NCBI GenBank assembly: GCA_903994525.1
Contig: CAJEXW010000019.1
Span: forward strand, 1-46,376
Reading direction: 5' to 3'
DNA from: an uncultured Chlorobiaceae bacterium
GTDB taxonomy: Bacteria; Bacteroidota; Chlorobiia; Chlorobiales; Chlorobiaceae
Length of the DNA: 46,376 nucleotides
Part shown: positions 1-8,941 of the stretch, in pieces
Layout of the letters: every line of letters begins with the position of its first letter
Position numbering within the stretch: the stretch's first letter is position 1
The notes under the pieces: model-generated
What the model saw: only the letters and a program-made list of their open reading frames with translations
The model's database searches: none
What the model was told of the DNA's origin: nothing
Translations under genes and position numbers: made by a program

Positions 1-2
1 CA

Positions 3-44
3 GGTGCAAGGGTTTTGGGCTATTTCCTCCATTTTCCTTGCACC
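3..44. repeat. Perfect 9-bp inverted repeat at the left edge
   Basis: GGTGCAAGG at 3-11 is repeated as its reverse complement CCTTGCACC at 36-44, with a 24-base spacer. It lies just left of the point where the ABC exporter reading frame begins without its normal 5' part. It could be a hairpin or part of a mobile-element end; no T-tract follows, so a terminator is unlikely. I see no gene in bases 1-78. Confidence 0.35.
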
Positions 45-78
45 AATATACGAAAAATATAGACTTAATCAAATATAA

Positions 79-1377
79 AATATAGCTTTAGCACTTTTTC
101 AGCAGACCCTAGCTATTCTGGTTACTCTGGTTGCAGTCGATCCTGTTATTGCCTTGGCGGCTTTTGCCGGTTTTGGATTGCTCTATGCCTTGATTATAAA
201 GATTACCCAGAGCCGGTTGGTGGTGAACAGCCAGCGTATTGCTCATGAGTCCACGCAGGTTATCAAGTCGCTGCAGGAGGGGTTGGGTGGTATTCGTGAT
301 GTGCTGATTGATGGCACCCAGGCAACTTACTGTGAAATTTATCGCAATGCGGATCTGCCTTCGCGTCATGCCCAGGGGAATAACTCATTTATCAGTTCAA
401 GCCCGCGTTTTGCTCTAGAGGCTTTAGGGATGCTTCTGATGTCGGGGCTTGCCTATGTGCTTGCCCTGCAACCCAACGGTATTGCGAAGGCTATTCCCGT
501 TCTTGGGGCTCTCGCGCTTGGGGCGCAGCGCCTGTTGCCGGTGTTACAGGTGGCGTATATGTCGTGGTCAAGTATTCAGGGCAGTCAGGCATCACTGCGA
601 GATGCTATCGAACTGCTTGATCAGCCACTGCCCGATTATGCCGATCAACCGCCAGCCAAGCCCCTGCCTTTCCATAAACAGATTGAGCTGAAAAGTCTCT
701 CATTCCGCTACACCGAGCAGACACCTCTGGTGCTCAACAACCTCAATCTTGCGATTTCCAGGGGGAGCCGCACTGGTTTTATCGGGGTTACCGGCAGTGG
801 TAAAAGCACTTTGCTTGATATTGTTATGGGGTTGTTGCAACCTACCGATGGGGCACTTGCTATTGATGGTCAGCCTGTTACCACAAGCAACAACAGGGCA
901 TGGCAGGCGCATATTGCTCATGTGCCACAGGCAATTTATCTCTCCGACAGCACTATTGAAGAGAACATCGCATTCGGGATTCCTAAAGGCAAAATTGATC
1001 ATAACCGTGTCAAGCGAGCTGCCCAACAGGCACAGATTGCAGAGATTATTGAAAGCTGGCCTAAAAAGTATAAAACTTATGTTGGCGAACGTAGCATTCG
1101 GCTCTCTGGAGGGCAGCGGCAGCGCATTGGCATTGCACGTGCTCTCTACAAACAGGCCGATGTCATCATCTTCGACGAAGCCACCAGCGCTCTCGACAAC
1201 GAGACTGAACAGGCGGTGATGGAGGCTATCGAAATCCTCGGTCATGAATTGACGATTCTCATTATAGCTCACCGGCTCACTACGCTGAAAAACTGCACAC
1301 AGGTCGTTGAGCTTGGAGATGGAGGCATAAAGCGTATTGGTCTCTATGCTGATATTGTTGGTGCTACACAAACCTAA
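79..1377 (+). pseudogene. ABC exporter (permease-ATPase), 5'-truncated
   Basis: This encodes the C-terminal two thirds of an MsbA/PglK-type exporter, the family that flips lipid-linked glycans across the inner membrane. The frame is open from 79, directly after an in-frame TAA at 76-78; the first usable start is TTG at 154, giving 407 residues against about 580-600 in the family. The open codons before 154 already encode hydrophobic transmembrane sequence, so homology begins upstream of any start and the first about 150-170 residues are gone. The ATPase domain is intact: Walker A GVTGSGKST (nt 784-810), signature LSGGQ (about 1102-1116), Walker B VIIFDEATSALD (about 1162-1197) and the switch histidine (IAHR). 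The most likely reading is a remnant left by a rearrangement at about position 79. The 600-residue exporter at 25317 would supply the function. A rescued short protein from TTG cannot be excluded. Confidence 0.75.
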
Positions 1378-1411
1378 TATTTGCTCAATTCAAATTGAAT
1401 TAGTTTTCATC

Positions 1412-2182
1412 ATGAAAGCAGTCATTCTTGCTGGTGGCCTCGGCACCCGCATCTCTGAAGAGTCGCACCTCAAGCCCAAGCCGATGATTGAAATCGGAGG
1501 CAAGCCGATACTCTGGCACATCTTGAAGCTCTACTCAGCTCACGGTGTGAATGACTTTGTGATATGCTGCGGCTACAAGGGTTATGTCATTAAAGAGTAT
1601 TTCGCAAACTACTTTCTGCACATGAGCGATGTCACTTTCAACATGCAAAATAACAGTATGGTGGTGCACGAGCAGAAAGCTGAGCCATGGAGGGTGACGT
1701 TGGTGGATACCGGTGAGGACACTGCAACAGGAGGTCGCCTCAAAAGGGTTGCAAACTATCTTGAGCCTCATGAGCCATTTTGCTTTACTTATGGTGATGG
1801 AGTTGCCGATATCGACATCACGGCAGAGATTGCCTTTCACAAAAAGCATGGTAAATATGCTACAGTGTGTGCTGTATTGCCGCCAGGCCGTTATGGTTCA
1901 CTGTTGAAAAGTGGCGATTCTGTGGTTGGCTTTGAAGAAAAGCCCCCTGGTGATGGTTCCTGGATCAACGGAGGCTTTTTTGTGCTTCAACCGGAGGTCA
2001 TTGAATATATAAAGGGTGATGCGTCATCATGGGAGGCAGGGCCGTTAGTAAACCTTGCGGCAGAAGGTCAGCTTGCAGCGTATGAACACCGTGGATTTTG
2101 GAGACCAATGGATACTCTTCGTGATAAAACACATCTTGAAGAGCTTTGGGATGCTCATAAAGCTCCATGGAAAATATGGTGA
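1412..2182 (+). CDS. rfbF: Glucose-1-phosphate cytidylyltransferase
   Basis: This enzyme makes CDP-glucose from CTP and glucose-1-phosphate, the entry step to CDP-linked 3,6-dideoxyhexoses. The 256-residue protein begins MKAVILAGGLGTRI, the nucleotide-binding signature of sugar-phosphate nucleotidyltransferases, followed by the family block KPKPMIEIGGKPILWHI. ATG 1412 is chosen because the signature starts immediately after it; an upstream in-frame start at 1337 lies inside the previous gene and would add non-homologous residues. The length matches the family. The 3' end overlaps the possible first start of rfbG, so the two are translationally linked. Cytosolic. Confidence 0.93.
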   Translation: MKAVILAGGLGTRISEESHLKPKPMIEIGGKPILWHILKLYSAHGVNDFVICCGYKGYVIKEYFANYFLHMSDVTFNMQNNSMVVHEQKAEPWRVTLVDTGEDTATGGRLKRVANYLEPHEPFCFTYGDGVADIDITAEIAFHKKHGKYATVCAVLPPGRYGSLLKSGDSVVGFEEKPPGDGSWINGGFFVLQPEVIEYIKGDASSWEAGPLVNLAAEGQLAAYEHRGFWRPMDTLRDKTHLEELWDAHKAPWKIW

Positions 2183-3279
2183 ACAAACAAGTGTGCCCAA
2201 TGGATCAAAATTTCTGGCAAGGTAAAAAGGTACTGATTACCGGTCACACCGGTTTTAAAGGCTCCTGGCTTACTCTGTGGCTGAAGATGCTCGGAGCCGA
2301 GGTTGCAGGCTATGCTCTTGAACCGCTGACTTCAAACGATAATTTTGTTGCCACAGCTCTTGAGAGCAACATCAAGCACCAAATCGGTGATATCAGAAAC
2401 TTCGATCGCCTGCAAGAGTTCTTTCATGCGGTTTGCCCAGAGATTGTTTTTCACCTTGCAGCCCAACCGCTGGTCAGGGAGTCGTATAACACGCCAAAAG
2501 AGACCTATGATATCAACGTCGGGGGCACCGTTAACCTGCTCGAATGCTGCCGAAAGAGTGACTCTGTTAAAGTGATCGTCAACATCACCACCGACAAGTG
2601 TTACGAAAACAGGGAGTGGGTATGGGGCTACCGCGAAAACGACCGTCTCGGCGGCTATGACCCCTACAGCTCAAGTAAAGCGTGCAGTGAACTGGTGACG
2701 GAAGGGTATCGAAAATCCTTTTTTAACCCTGACTTTTTCGCAACTCACGGAAAAAGTCTTGCATCGGCAAGAGCTGGCAACGTTTTTGGCGGAGGCGACT
2801 GGCAAGCTGACCGAATTTTCCCCGACTGCATTCGCGCACTTGAAAAAGGGGAGGCGATTATAGTTCGTAGCCCCCAGGCCATTCGTCCATGGCAGCATGT
2901 TCTCGAACCACTTTCAGGCTATATACAGCTTGCAGAAAAAATGTATAACAACCCTGCGGAGTATGCTGGAGGGTGGAATTTCGGCCCTCAGGATTCCAGT
3001 TTTCTTCCGGTTGGTTCACTTGTCGATGGTATCGTCAAAGCATGGGGAGAGGGAAGCTGGTCAGACCACTCAAACCCGGATGCGCTTCACGAAGCAAACG
3101 TCCTGAAACTCGACATCAGCAAAGCAAAATCGTTGCTTGGTTGGTCGCCCCTGTGGAACATCGACAAGGCAATCGCTGAAACCGTTGCCTGGTACCGCCA
3201 ATATCATACTGGTGACATGTATAAACTGTGCTGTAACCAGATTATTGACTACATGAGTGATAAAAGCAAAAGCAGGTAA
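2167..3279 (+). CDS. rfbG: CDP-glucose 4,6-dehydratase
   Basis: An extended short-chain dehydrogenase that converts CDP-glucose to CDP-4-keto-6-deoxyglucose. The Rossmann motif TGHTGFKGSW lies near the N-terminus, and the catalytic YxxxK appears in YDPYSSSKACSE near residue 165. The 370-residue length (359 from the internal start) fits the family. Two starts are possible: ATG 2167, inside rfbF, and ATG 2200 (MDQNFWQGKKV), which matches usual family N-termini better; neither has a clear Shine-Dalgarno. Downstream come RfbH and a transketolase, so its product probably feeds a 3,6-dideoxy sugar. Confidence 0.93.
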   Translation: MENMVNKQVCPMDQNFWQGKKVLITGHTGFKGSWLTLWLKMLGAEVAGYALEPLTSNDNFVATALESNIKHQIGDIRNFDRLQEFFHAVCPEIVFHLAAQPLVRESYNTPKETYDINVGGTVNLLECCRKSDSVKVIVNITTDKCYENREWVWGYRENDRLGGYDPYSSSKACSELVTEGYRKSFFNPDFFATHGKSLASARAGNVFGGGDWQADRIFPDCIRALEKGEAIIVRSPQAIRPWQHVLEPLSGYIQLAEKMYNNPAEYAGGWNFGPQDSSFLPVGSLVDGIVKAWGEGSWSDHSNPDALHEANVLKLDISKAKSLLGWSPLWNIDKAIAETVAWYRQYHTGDMYKLCCNQIIDYMSDKSKSR

Positions 3280-3318
3280 ACTCATCAGAATCAAAAAAAC
3301 ACATAGGGAGTAAACATT

Positions 3319-3543
3319 ATGCTTGCCATACAAGCTCACTATTATGACGGGCACATACAAATTGCCCCTGAAGGACTACCGCACGACTCCAAAGTGGTCG
3401 TGGTATTTTTGGCACCGGATGCAAATGAAGCTCCGAGTAATGTAAATGTGGAACAGCAAGCAGCCCTGTTATTGCAAAGTCAGAGCAGTTTTGCTCAAAC
3501 CGTTTTACTTAACCCGGCTGAAGATTGTTGGAATAATGTTTAA
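3319..3543 (+). CDS. Small antitoxin-like protein
   Basis: A 74-residue protein with a good ribosome site (AGGGAG about 10 bases before ATG 3319). It begins [15 protein letters not shown] and has a short beta-rich segment ending VVVVFLAP, then a polar tail. The same pattern (aromatic start, a DGxI or GDI turn, a VxVxxL strand) is seen in the antitoxin-like protein at 35122, which precedes a PIN toxin. Its last codons overlap the ATG of the MazF-like reading frame at 3536, the classical order of an antitoxin-toxin pair. The call rests on context and on this resemblance; I cannot assign a named family. Confidence 0.6.
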   Translation: MLAIQAHYYDGHIQIAPEGLPHDSKVVVVFLAPDANEAPSNVNVEQQAALLLQSQSSFAQTVLLNPAEDCWNNV

Positions 3544-5143
3544 CATCCTCGAACAAGGTGGTATCTACAAACTACCCTTTCCCTACACTGATCTTTCTGA
3601 TCAAACATATAGGCCTGCGCTGGCAATTACGGCTCCAGACAAGACTGGCGATGTGCGGTTTGTTTTCATAACAACAGCCCCGCCAATACCTCCCGCACAA
3701 CGCATGGAGCTGGGTGACGAAGACTTTATTGGCGCATCACTGGCATTTAAAAGCTTTGTCCGGCCTGAAAAGTCAATGCTTCTCAATAGCAGTTTAGTGG
3801 TCAAGAAGCTTGCACACCTCACGGCTAAAGCACTGCAAAAAGTTTTACGTCAGGTTATTCAGGACGAGGTTACAAACTTTTCAGCAAGCACTTTTGCATC
3901 TGATGCCTTCGTCCCAGGCGAAACGGTTGTTCCTCCCTCGGGCAAAGTTATCGGTGCCGAGGAACTTCAATACATGGTCGAAGCGAGTCTGGATGGTTGG
4001 CTTACCACAGGCCGCTTCAACGCCGAATTCGAGAAAAAACTGGCAAAGTTTATCGGCATCAACCACCTCATCACGGTTAACTCAGGCTCATCAGCTAATC
4101 TGGTAGCCTTCAACGCCCTGACCTCTCCAAAACTGGGAGAGCGGGCAATAAAAAAAGGTGATGAAGTTATTGGCGTGGCTGCAGCTTTTCCCACTACTGT
4201 CAACCCCATCCTGCAATTTGGTGCAGTGCCAGTGTTTGTGGATGTGGATCCACTGACGCACAATATTGATGCCAGCAAAATTGAAGCTGCAATCAGCTCC
4301 AAAACCAAAGCGATCGTGCTGGCCCACAGTTTGGGCAACCCCTTTAACCTTGATGTGGTAACTGCACTGTGCAAAAAGCACAACTTGTGGCTGGTGGAAG
4401 ATTGCTGTGATGCGCTGGGCACAACCTATCGTGGTAAGATGGTGGGCACCTTTGGCGACATTGCTACCTTGAGCTTTTACCCGGCGCACCACATCACCAT
4501 GGGCGAAGGTGGTGCGGTGTTCACTAACAACAGCCAACTGAACACTATTGCAGAGAGCTTCCGCGACTGGGGCCGCGATTGCTATTGTCAGCCCGGAAAA
4601 GATAACACCTGCGGTAAACGCTTTAATCAGCAGCATGGCGATTTGCCTTATGGTTACGACCACAAATACACCTACAGCCATGTAGGGTATAATCTCAAAA
4701 TATCCGACATGCAAGCTGCTTGTGGTTTGGCTCAGTTGGAAAAAGCTCCGCAATTTATACAGGCCCGCAAGGAGAACTTTGCGTATCTGAAAAACCGCCT
4801 CAAGAGCTGCGAAGAATTTTTGCAACTCCCCGAGGCCACCGAACACTCCGACCCCTCGTGGTTTGGCTTTCCAATCACCGTAAAAGCAAACAGCCCAGTG
4901 ACACGTCTGGAGTTGCTAACCCATTTGGATGAGTATAAAATTGGTTCACGCTTGTTGTTTGCTGGCAATCTGACCCGCCAGCCATATATGATTGGCACCA
5001 GCTATCGTATCAGTGGCGACTTAACCAACACCGATAAGGTGATGAACAATACCTTCTGGATTGGTGTGCATCCAGCGTTGACTCACGAGATGTTGGAGTT
5101 TGCAGCCAGCAAGATTGAGGGTTATCTTGGGGTGAATTGTTAA
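3536..5143 (+). CDS. rfbH: MazF/PemK-like domain fused to RfbH dehydratase
   Basis: This 535-residue frame joins two unrelated domains. Residues 1 to about 105 look like a MazF/PemK mRNA-interferase: [17 protein letters not shown], then RPALAIT and a FITTAPP strand. The rest, from about LRQVIQDEV onward, is CDP-4-keto-6-deoxyglucose 3-dehydrase (RfbH, E1), with [22 protein letters not shown], the PLP-site block [15 protein letters not shown] where histidine replaces the usual lysine, and the cysteines of the 2Fe-2S region (DCYC, NTCGKRF). RfbH alone is about 430-440 residues, so nearly all of it is present. ATG 3536 overlaps the end of the antitoxin-like gene and no stop separates the domains. 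The simplest history is a deletion or insertion joining a toxin 3' end to the rfbH 5' end. Whether RfbH is made as the fusion or from an internal start is unknown. Confidence 0.85.
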   Translation: MFNILEQGGIYKLPFPYTDLSDQTYRPALAITAPDKTGDVRFVFITTAPPIPPAQRMELGDEDFIGASLAFKSFVRPEKSMLLNSSLVVKKLAHLTAKALQKVLRQVIQDEVTNFSASTFASDAFVPGETVVPPSGKVIGAEELQYMVEASLDGWLTTGRFNAEFEKKLAKFIGINHLITVNSGSSANLVAFNALTSPKLGERAIKKGDEVIGVAAAFPTTVNPILQFGAVPVFVDVDPLTHNIDASKIEAAISSKTKAIVLAHSLGNPFNLDVVTALCKKHNLWLVEDCCDALGTTYRGKMVGTFGDIATLSFYPAHHITMGEGGAVFTNNSQLNTIAESFRDWGRDCYCQPGKDNTCGKRFNQQHGDLPYGYDHKYTYSHVGYNLKISDMQAACGLAQLEKAPQFIQARKENFAYLKNRLKSCEEFLQLPEATEHSDPSWFGFPITVKANSPVTRLELLTHLDEYKIGSRLLFAGNLTRQPYMIGTSYRISGDLTNTDKVMNNTFWIGVHPALTHEMLEFAASKIEGYLGVNC

Positions 5144-5890
5144 ATGATGAAAATAGTTTTCCTCGGCACCAACGGCTGGTACGACTCCGCGACGGGGAAC
5201 ACCGTATGTATCCTTATTGAGACCGATGAAGCATCAATACTCCTTGATGCCGGTAATGGTCTTTACAAAGCAGACCGCTACATCGGCCCGGAGAAGCCAG
5301 TGAATCTTTTCATCAGCCATACCCATCTTGACCATATTATTGGTTTACATCTGCTGAACAAGTTCGAATTTAAGCAAGGGCTTACCATACACACACAACC
5401 CGGCACAGGAACTGCGTTGCAAACAATGTTCAGCTCAACCTACTCATTACCATTTGCAAACCTGAGCTACCCGGTAGAAATTGAGGAGTTTGACGGTCTC
5501 TACAAAAACCAGAGCTTTGACGTGCAAGCAGCCAAAATGCAGCATTCAGTTCCCACAATCGGCTTCCGAATCAGCATCGAAAACAAAATCATTGCCTATT
5601 GCCCCGATACCGGCTACTGCGATAACGCCGTCAAACTCGCAAAAGGGGCCGAGCTGCTCATAGCCGAATGCGCATTCAGGCCAGGCGAAGAGAGTGAGCA
5701 CTGGCCGCATCTCAACCCCGAAACCGCTGCAAAAATTGCTTTGGAGGCACAGGCAAAGCAGTTGGCACTCATTCACTTTGATGCCTATAGATACCCGACA
5801 ATGGAAAGTAGGCAAAAGGCTCAAGAAGCGGCTCAAGCCATTTTTCCAAATACAGTGGCAGCCACCGATGAGCAGATTATAGAATTCTAA
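5144..5890 (+). CDS. MBL-fold metallo-hydrolase
   Basis: A 248-residue metallo-beta-lactamase-fold protein. The zinc motif SHTHLDHIIG (HxHxDH) lies near residue 60; the later ligands are probably the histidine in QHSVPTIGFR, the aspartate in CPDTGY and the final histidine in ALIHFDAYR. It resembles the RNase Z/phosphodiesterase-like branch, but the substrate cannot be inferred. The start is ATG 5144, directly after the rfbH stop, with ATG 5147 as an alternative. It is flanked on both sides by rfbH 3'-end sequence (intact before, decayed after), so it probably arrived with, or was trapped by, a rearrangement. No glycan role is apparent. Confidence 0.82.
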   Translation: MMKIVFLGTNGWYDSATGNTVCILIETDEASILLDAGNGLYKADRYIGPEKPVNLFISHTHLDHIIGLHLLNKFEFKQGLTIHTQPGTGTALQTMFSSTYSLPFANLSYPVEIEEFDGLYKNQSFDVQAAKMQHSVPTIGFRISIENKIIAYCPDTGYCDNAVKLAKGAELLIAECAFRPGEESEHWPHLNPETAAKIALEAQAKQLALIHFDAYRYPTMESRQKAQEAAQAIFPNTVAATDEQIIEF

Positions 5891-5968
5891 ATTAGCCACT
5901 ATACTGTGGAACCCAAAATGTTGATTTTAAAAATCTTTGCTGGCGTACGTTTATAATCCCCAATAAAT

Positions 5969-6145
5969 AAATCTGACACGTCGTCCATATATGATCGGTG
6001 CTAACTAACGTATCAGTGGCGACTTAACCAACACCGATAATGTGATGAACAATACCTTCTGGGTCGGGCTGCAATCGGTGTTAATAAAGGGAAGCTGGAG
6101 TTTGATGCCAGCAAAATCGAAAGTTATCTGGGTGTCAATTTCTAA
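5969..6145 (+). pseudogene. Decayed second copy of the rfbH 3' end
   Basis: This stretch repeats, with substitutions, the last about 175 bases of rfbH (4967-5143). The two share long identical blocks such as [10 protein letters not shown] and VMNNTFW when translated, and both end in SKIE-x-YLGVN plus a stop. The copy has an in-frame TAA in place of a serine-tyrosine stretch (about 5998-6008) and a scrambled middle, so it is not functional. The split transketolase starts 8 bases after its stop, suggesting that the original rfbH directly preceded the transketolase. Bases 5891-5968 show no feature. Confidence 0.85.
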
Positions 6146-6153
6146 GTAGTGAC

Positions 6154-6975
6154 ATGAACGCATCAACTCCAAACTTTTCTGCTAAAGCGCTGCGCAAAAC
6201 TGTGCTGGACATGGCTTACGCTGGCTCAGCAGTTCATATCGGCTGCGCTTTCTCCATCATTGAATTGCTTGTAGTCTTATACCGAAATCACTTGCACTAC
6301 CCAGGTAACGATCCATTAGCAGCAAACCGTGATTACTTTGTGTTGAGTAAAGGTCATGGTGTCATGGCGCAATACGCATGTATGCGTGAGTTGGGGTGGC
6401 TTCACAATGAGGCATTCACAGGTTACTTTTCTGATGGAAGTCTCCTTAAAGGTTTATCTGATTCGCGCATTCCTGGCATGGAAGTCACTTCGGGCTCGTT
6501 GGGGCATGGTTTTTCTGTAGGTGTGGGCATGGCAATGGGTGCCAAACTCCGCAGCACTGAGCAGAAAACCTATGTGCTGGTTGGTGATGGCGAGATTAAT
6601 GAGGGTCCAATCTGGGAGGGTGCCCTGTTTGCAGCGCAGCACCGACTCAAGAATTTTATGGTGATCGTAGATGAAAACGGCTTTCAGGCCATGGGTAAAA
6701 CTCAAGAGGTACTTAATCTAGGCAATATTCAATCCAAGTTTGAAAGTTTTGGTTTTGAAGCTGTCACCATTGACGGCCATGATGAGATAGCAATTGACAA
6801 CGCAATTACCCAGTTCTGGGCCAGTAACTCAACAGCACCGAAAGCCCTTATTGCAAAGACTGTCAAAGGTAAAGGAGTTCCGTTTATGGAACACAACAAC
6901 ATCTGGCACTACACTCGGCTTGATCAACATACCTATATGCAAGCTCTTGAGGCAGTTGCAGGGAACGCATTATGA
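6154..6975 (+). CDS. Transketolase, N-terminal (TPP-binding) subunit
   Basis: A 273-residue split-transketolase subunit carrying the PP domain, which binds the diphosphate and Mg2+ of thiamine diphosphate. The motif GDGEINEGPIWEG starts near residue 144; SKGHGVMAQYA and TGSLGHG-like SGSLGHGFSVGVG blocks are also present. It needs the next gene for the PYR and C-terminal domains, and the two overlap by ATGA at 6972-6975. Family enzymes move a two-carbon ketol unit onto an aldehyde. Placed after rfbFGH it may extend or branch the CDP-4-keto-3,6-dideoxy sugar or make a ketose precursor; that role is inference. Confidence 0.9.
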   Translation: MNASTPNFSAKALRKTVLDMAYAGSAVHIGCAFSIIELLVVLYRNHLHYPGNDPLAANRDYFVLSKGHGVMAQYACMRELGWLHNEAFTGYFSDGSLLKGLSDSRIPGMEVTSGSLGHGFSVGVGMAMGAKLRSTEQKTYVLVGDGEINEGPIWEGALFAAQHRLKNFMVIVDENGFQAMGKTQEVLNLGNIQSKFESFGFEAVTIDGHDEIAIDNAITQFWASNSTAPKALIAKTVKGKGVPFMEHNNIWHYTRLDQHTYMQALEAVAGNAL

Positions 6976-7895
6976 GAGACGCATTTTCAGATACAATAGT
7001 TCGCTTGGCTAAGGCGGACCCGAACGTACTGCTCCTCACTGGCGATCACGGCTACGCCTTGTTTGACGACTTTCGAAAAGAGTGCTCCTCGCAATACATT
7101 AACGCTGGGATTGCCGAACAAAACATGGTGGGTATGGCTGCTGGCATGGCGCGTGCTGGCTTCAGGCCGATCGTTTATGGGTTGAGTGCATTCGTCCCTA
7201 TGCGCGTGGTTGAGCAGATCAAGCTTGATATTGCCCATGACCAATTACCTGTTATGTTGATTGGTGATGGTGCTGGTTTTGTTTATAGTTATTTGGGTAC
7301 CAGCCACCAATCTACCGAAGACATTGCTTGCACCAGAGCGATTCCCAATTTATCAGTTTATTCACCAGCAGATCGTTTTGAATTGATTGCTTGTATGGAT
7401 TTGGCTTACAAATCGAAAGTCCCGGTCTATTTGCGTATGGGGAAATCGGATCGGGGCGACGTACATATGGGGGTGCCGCAAGCTAAGGTTGGCCGGTTAT
7501 TGGAGGTTAAGCCGGGACAGTGCGGCGATATTGCCTTTATTGCCACAGGGTCGCTCGTTCACACGGCGATGAACATTGCTGCAGATCTCTATTCCGATGC
7601 AGTCGTTTGGAGTGCGCCTTTCATTAAGCCAATAGACCACCAGCAGGTTACCACTATCTGTGCTCAAAGCCGAGTCGTGGTTGTGCTTGAAGAACATTCC
7701 GTGCTGGGTGGTTTAGGTTCTGTCATTACCGAGATTGCCTGCGAACTCGCTCCAGTGCAGATCCTGCGAGTGGGCGTGCAGGACCGTTTCTCGGAACATT
7801 GTGGCGGCTACGAGTATTTGCTAAAAGAACATGGCTTGGATCGCCTGGCTATTGAACAGCGGGTTCATGATTTCTTAAAAAAAACCGCTCACTAA
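6972..7895 (+). CDS. Transketolase, C-terminal subunit (PYR and C domains)
   Basis: A 307-residue partner of the preceding subunit. It carries the PYR domain with the cofactor-activating glutamate in GIAEQNMVGMAAGMA near residue 50, the block GAGFVYSYLGTSHQSTEDIA, and a complete C-terminal domain after about residue 180 (DIAFIATGSLVHTAM). Its length is normal for split transketolases, unlike the shorter homologue at 16871. The ATG lies within the stop of the previous gene, indicating coupled translation and a 1:1 complex. A run of eight A at 7877-7884 near the 3' end affects only the last few residues. Confidence 0.9.
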   Translation: MRDAFSDTIVRLAKADPNVLLLTGDHGYALFDDFRKECSSQYINAGIAEQNMVGMAAGMARAGFRPIVYGLSAFVPMRVVEQIKLDIAHDQLPVMLIGDGAGFVYSYLGTSHQSTEDIACTRAIPNLSVYSPADRFELIACMDLAYKSKVPVYLRMGKSDRGDVHMGVPQAKVGRLLEVKPGQCGDIAFIATGSLVHTAMNIAADLYSDAVVWSAPFIKPIDHQQVTTICAQSRVVVVLEEHSVLGGLGSVITEIACELAPVQILRVGVQDRFSEHCGGYEYLLKEHGLDRLAIEQRVHDFLKKTAH

Positions 7896-7969
7896 CCCGT
7901 GGCTAACGTAGAACGCAACCGGTAATAATGGCAACGCGGTATCCGTGGTACGTCTTCCCACCTGTTTAA

Positions 7970-8650
7970 ATTCATGCCAACGAATCAACAGTAAAACAGC
8001 ACTCATCATATCGTGCGGCCAAGTCCGGTGACCCCGATGCAGCGTATCTCTTGGTAGAAGCTCTGTTGAATTCAATAATTGTTCAACAATTAGCCGATAG
8101 ATTTGCTTGGCAAAAACCAATAATGGTTTTAGCGCATGCTGTGGAAGGGTATGGGGTAAACGCCATACCGGAAGCATTGGCTGATATGCTATCTCATCAG
8201 TTGGGTTGGCCTACAGATAATGGTATAGTACAGATAAATATTGTGGCGCATACAGGAGCTGATGGATTTTCTCGTTTGGCGAGGCAGGAGAAGTTTAATG
8301 GGGATGCAATGGCAGGCAAGCCTTACCTGTTAACTGATGATTTTGTTGGTCAAGGTGGGACATTGGCCAACTTGCGATCGCATATTATGAGCAGAGGTGG
8401 TAACGTGCTGGGTGCAACAGCGTTGACAGGAAAGCCCCATTCTGGAACAATGGTATTGGATAGAGGGACACTTGAACAATTTAGGTGATAATAATTTTAA
8501 AAAATAAAGTTGGTCCATAAATGGTTTAATGAAAAAGGCCAAGCTTTTTTACCACACGATGGATATTGCTCGGTGAAGCTGCAGAAAAGCATTTTCAAAC
8601 TATTGGCTATACAGGATGAATCTCTTGAAAAATGTAAGACAATTACTTCC
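7970..8650 (+). pseudogene. Decayed phosphoribosyltransferase-like gene
   Basis: The best preserved part is an open frame ending at 8488 (first start TTG 8051, 145 residues; coding-like sequence extends upstream to about 7970, where a stop interrupts it). It contains LLTDDFVGQGGTLANLR, the PRPP-binding loop of type I phosphoribosyltransferases. The N-terminal part lacks a start, and its continuation upstream is only suggested in another frame. Downstream of the stop (8489-8650), pieces such as WFNEKGQAF look like the former C-terminus in shifted frames. I read it as a pseudogene with at least two disruptions. A short functional product from 8051 cannot be excluded. Confidence 0.6.
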
Positions 8651-8656
8651 AGGCAT

Positions 8657-8941
8657 ATGCGTCTTAGCCCTTTTCAATCACAAATAATCTGCCAGCAGAT
8701 ACACCATCATTTTGGCGATAGTGCCGCCATTTGGCTCTTTGGCTCACGCATTGATGACCAGAAAAGGGGTGGTGATGTTGACTTGTACGTTGAAGCCGCT
8801 CCCCACACCTTGCTGGATGAAATTCGATGCAAAATTAACCTTGAAGAGAGCCTGAGCATGCCTGTTGACCTCATTGTTCGCCAGCCTGTTGACGGTTCAC
8901 TCATCGCCCAAATTGCCAAAACTCAAGGATGCAGGCTATGA
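8657..8941 (+). CDS. MNT-domain nucleotidyltransferase (antitoxin of HEPN/MNT pair)
   Basis: A 94-residue minimal nucleotidyltransferase. The catalytic signature is GSR at residues 29-31 followed by DVD at 40-42 (Gly-Ser, then Asp-x-Asp). In known HEPN/MNT modules this protein neutralises the HEPN toxin, in some cases by AMP transfer. ATG 8657 is chosen because homology starts there; the same frame is open upstream to 8510, but those about 49 residues look like debris of the decayed gene before it. The stop overlaps the ATG of the HEPN gene (ATGA at 8938-8941). Confidence 0.82.
   Translation: MRLSPFQSQIICQQIHHHFGDSAAIWLFGSRIDDQKRGGDVDLYVEAAPHTLLDEIRCKINLEESLSMPVDLIVRQPVDGSLIAQIAKTQGCRL

Noticed and set aside
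700..1371. A 223-codon minus-strand open frame within the ABC exporter
   Set aside because: Shadow of the ATPase domain, whose motifs are clear on the plus strand.
3943..4000. A stop or sequencing frameshift separating toxin and RfbH domains
   Set aside because: The frame from 3536 to 5143 is continuous, and both domains are read in the same frame, so I accept the fusion as present in this sequence.
4091..4846. A 251-codon minus-strand open frame within rfbH
   Set aside because: It is the antisense shadow of strongly conserved RfbH sequence and shows no recognisable domain.
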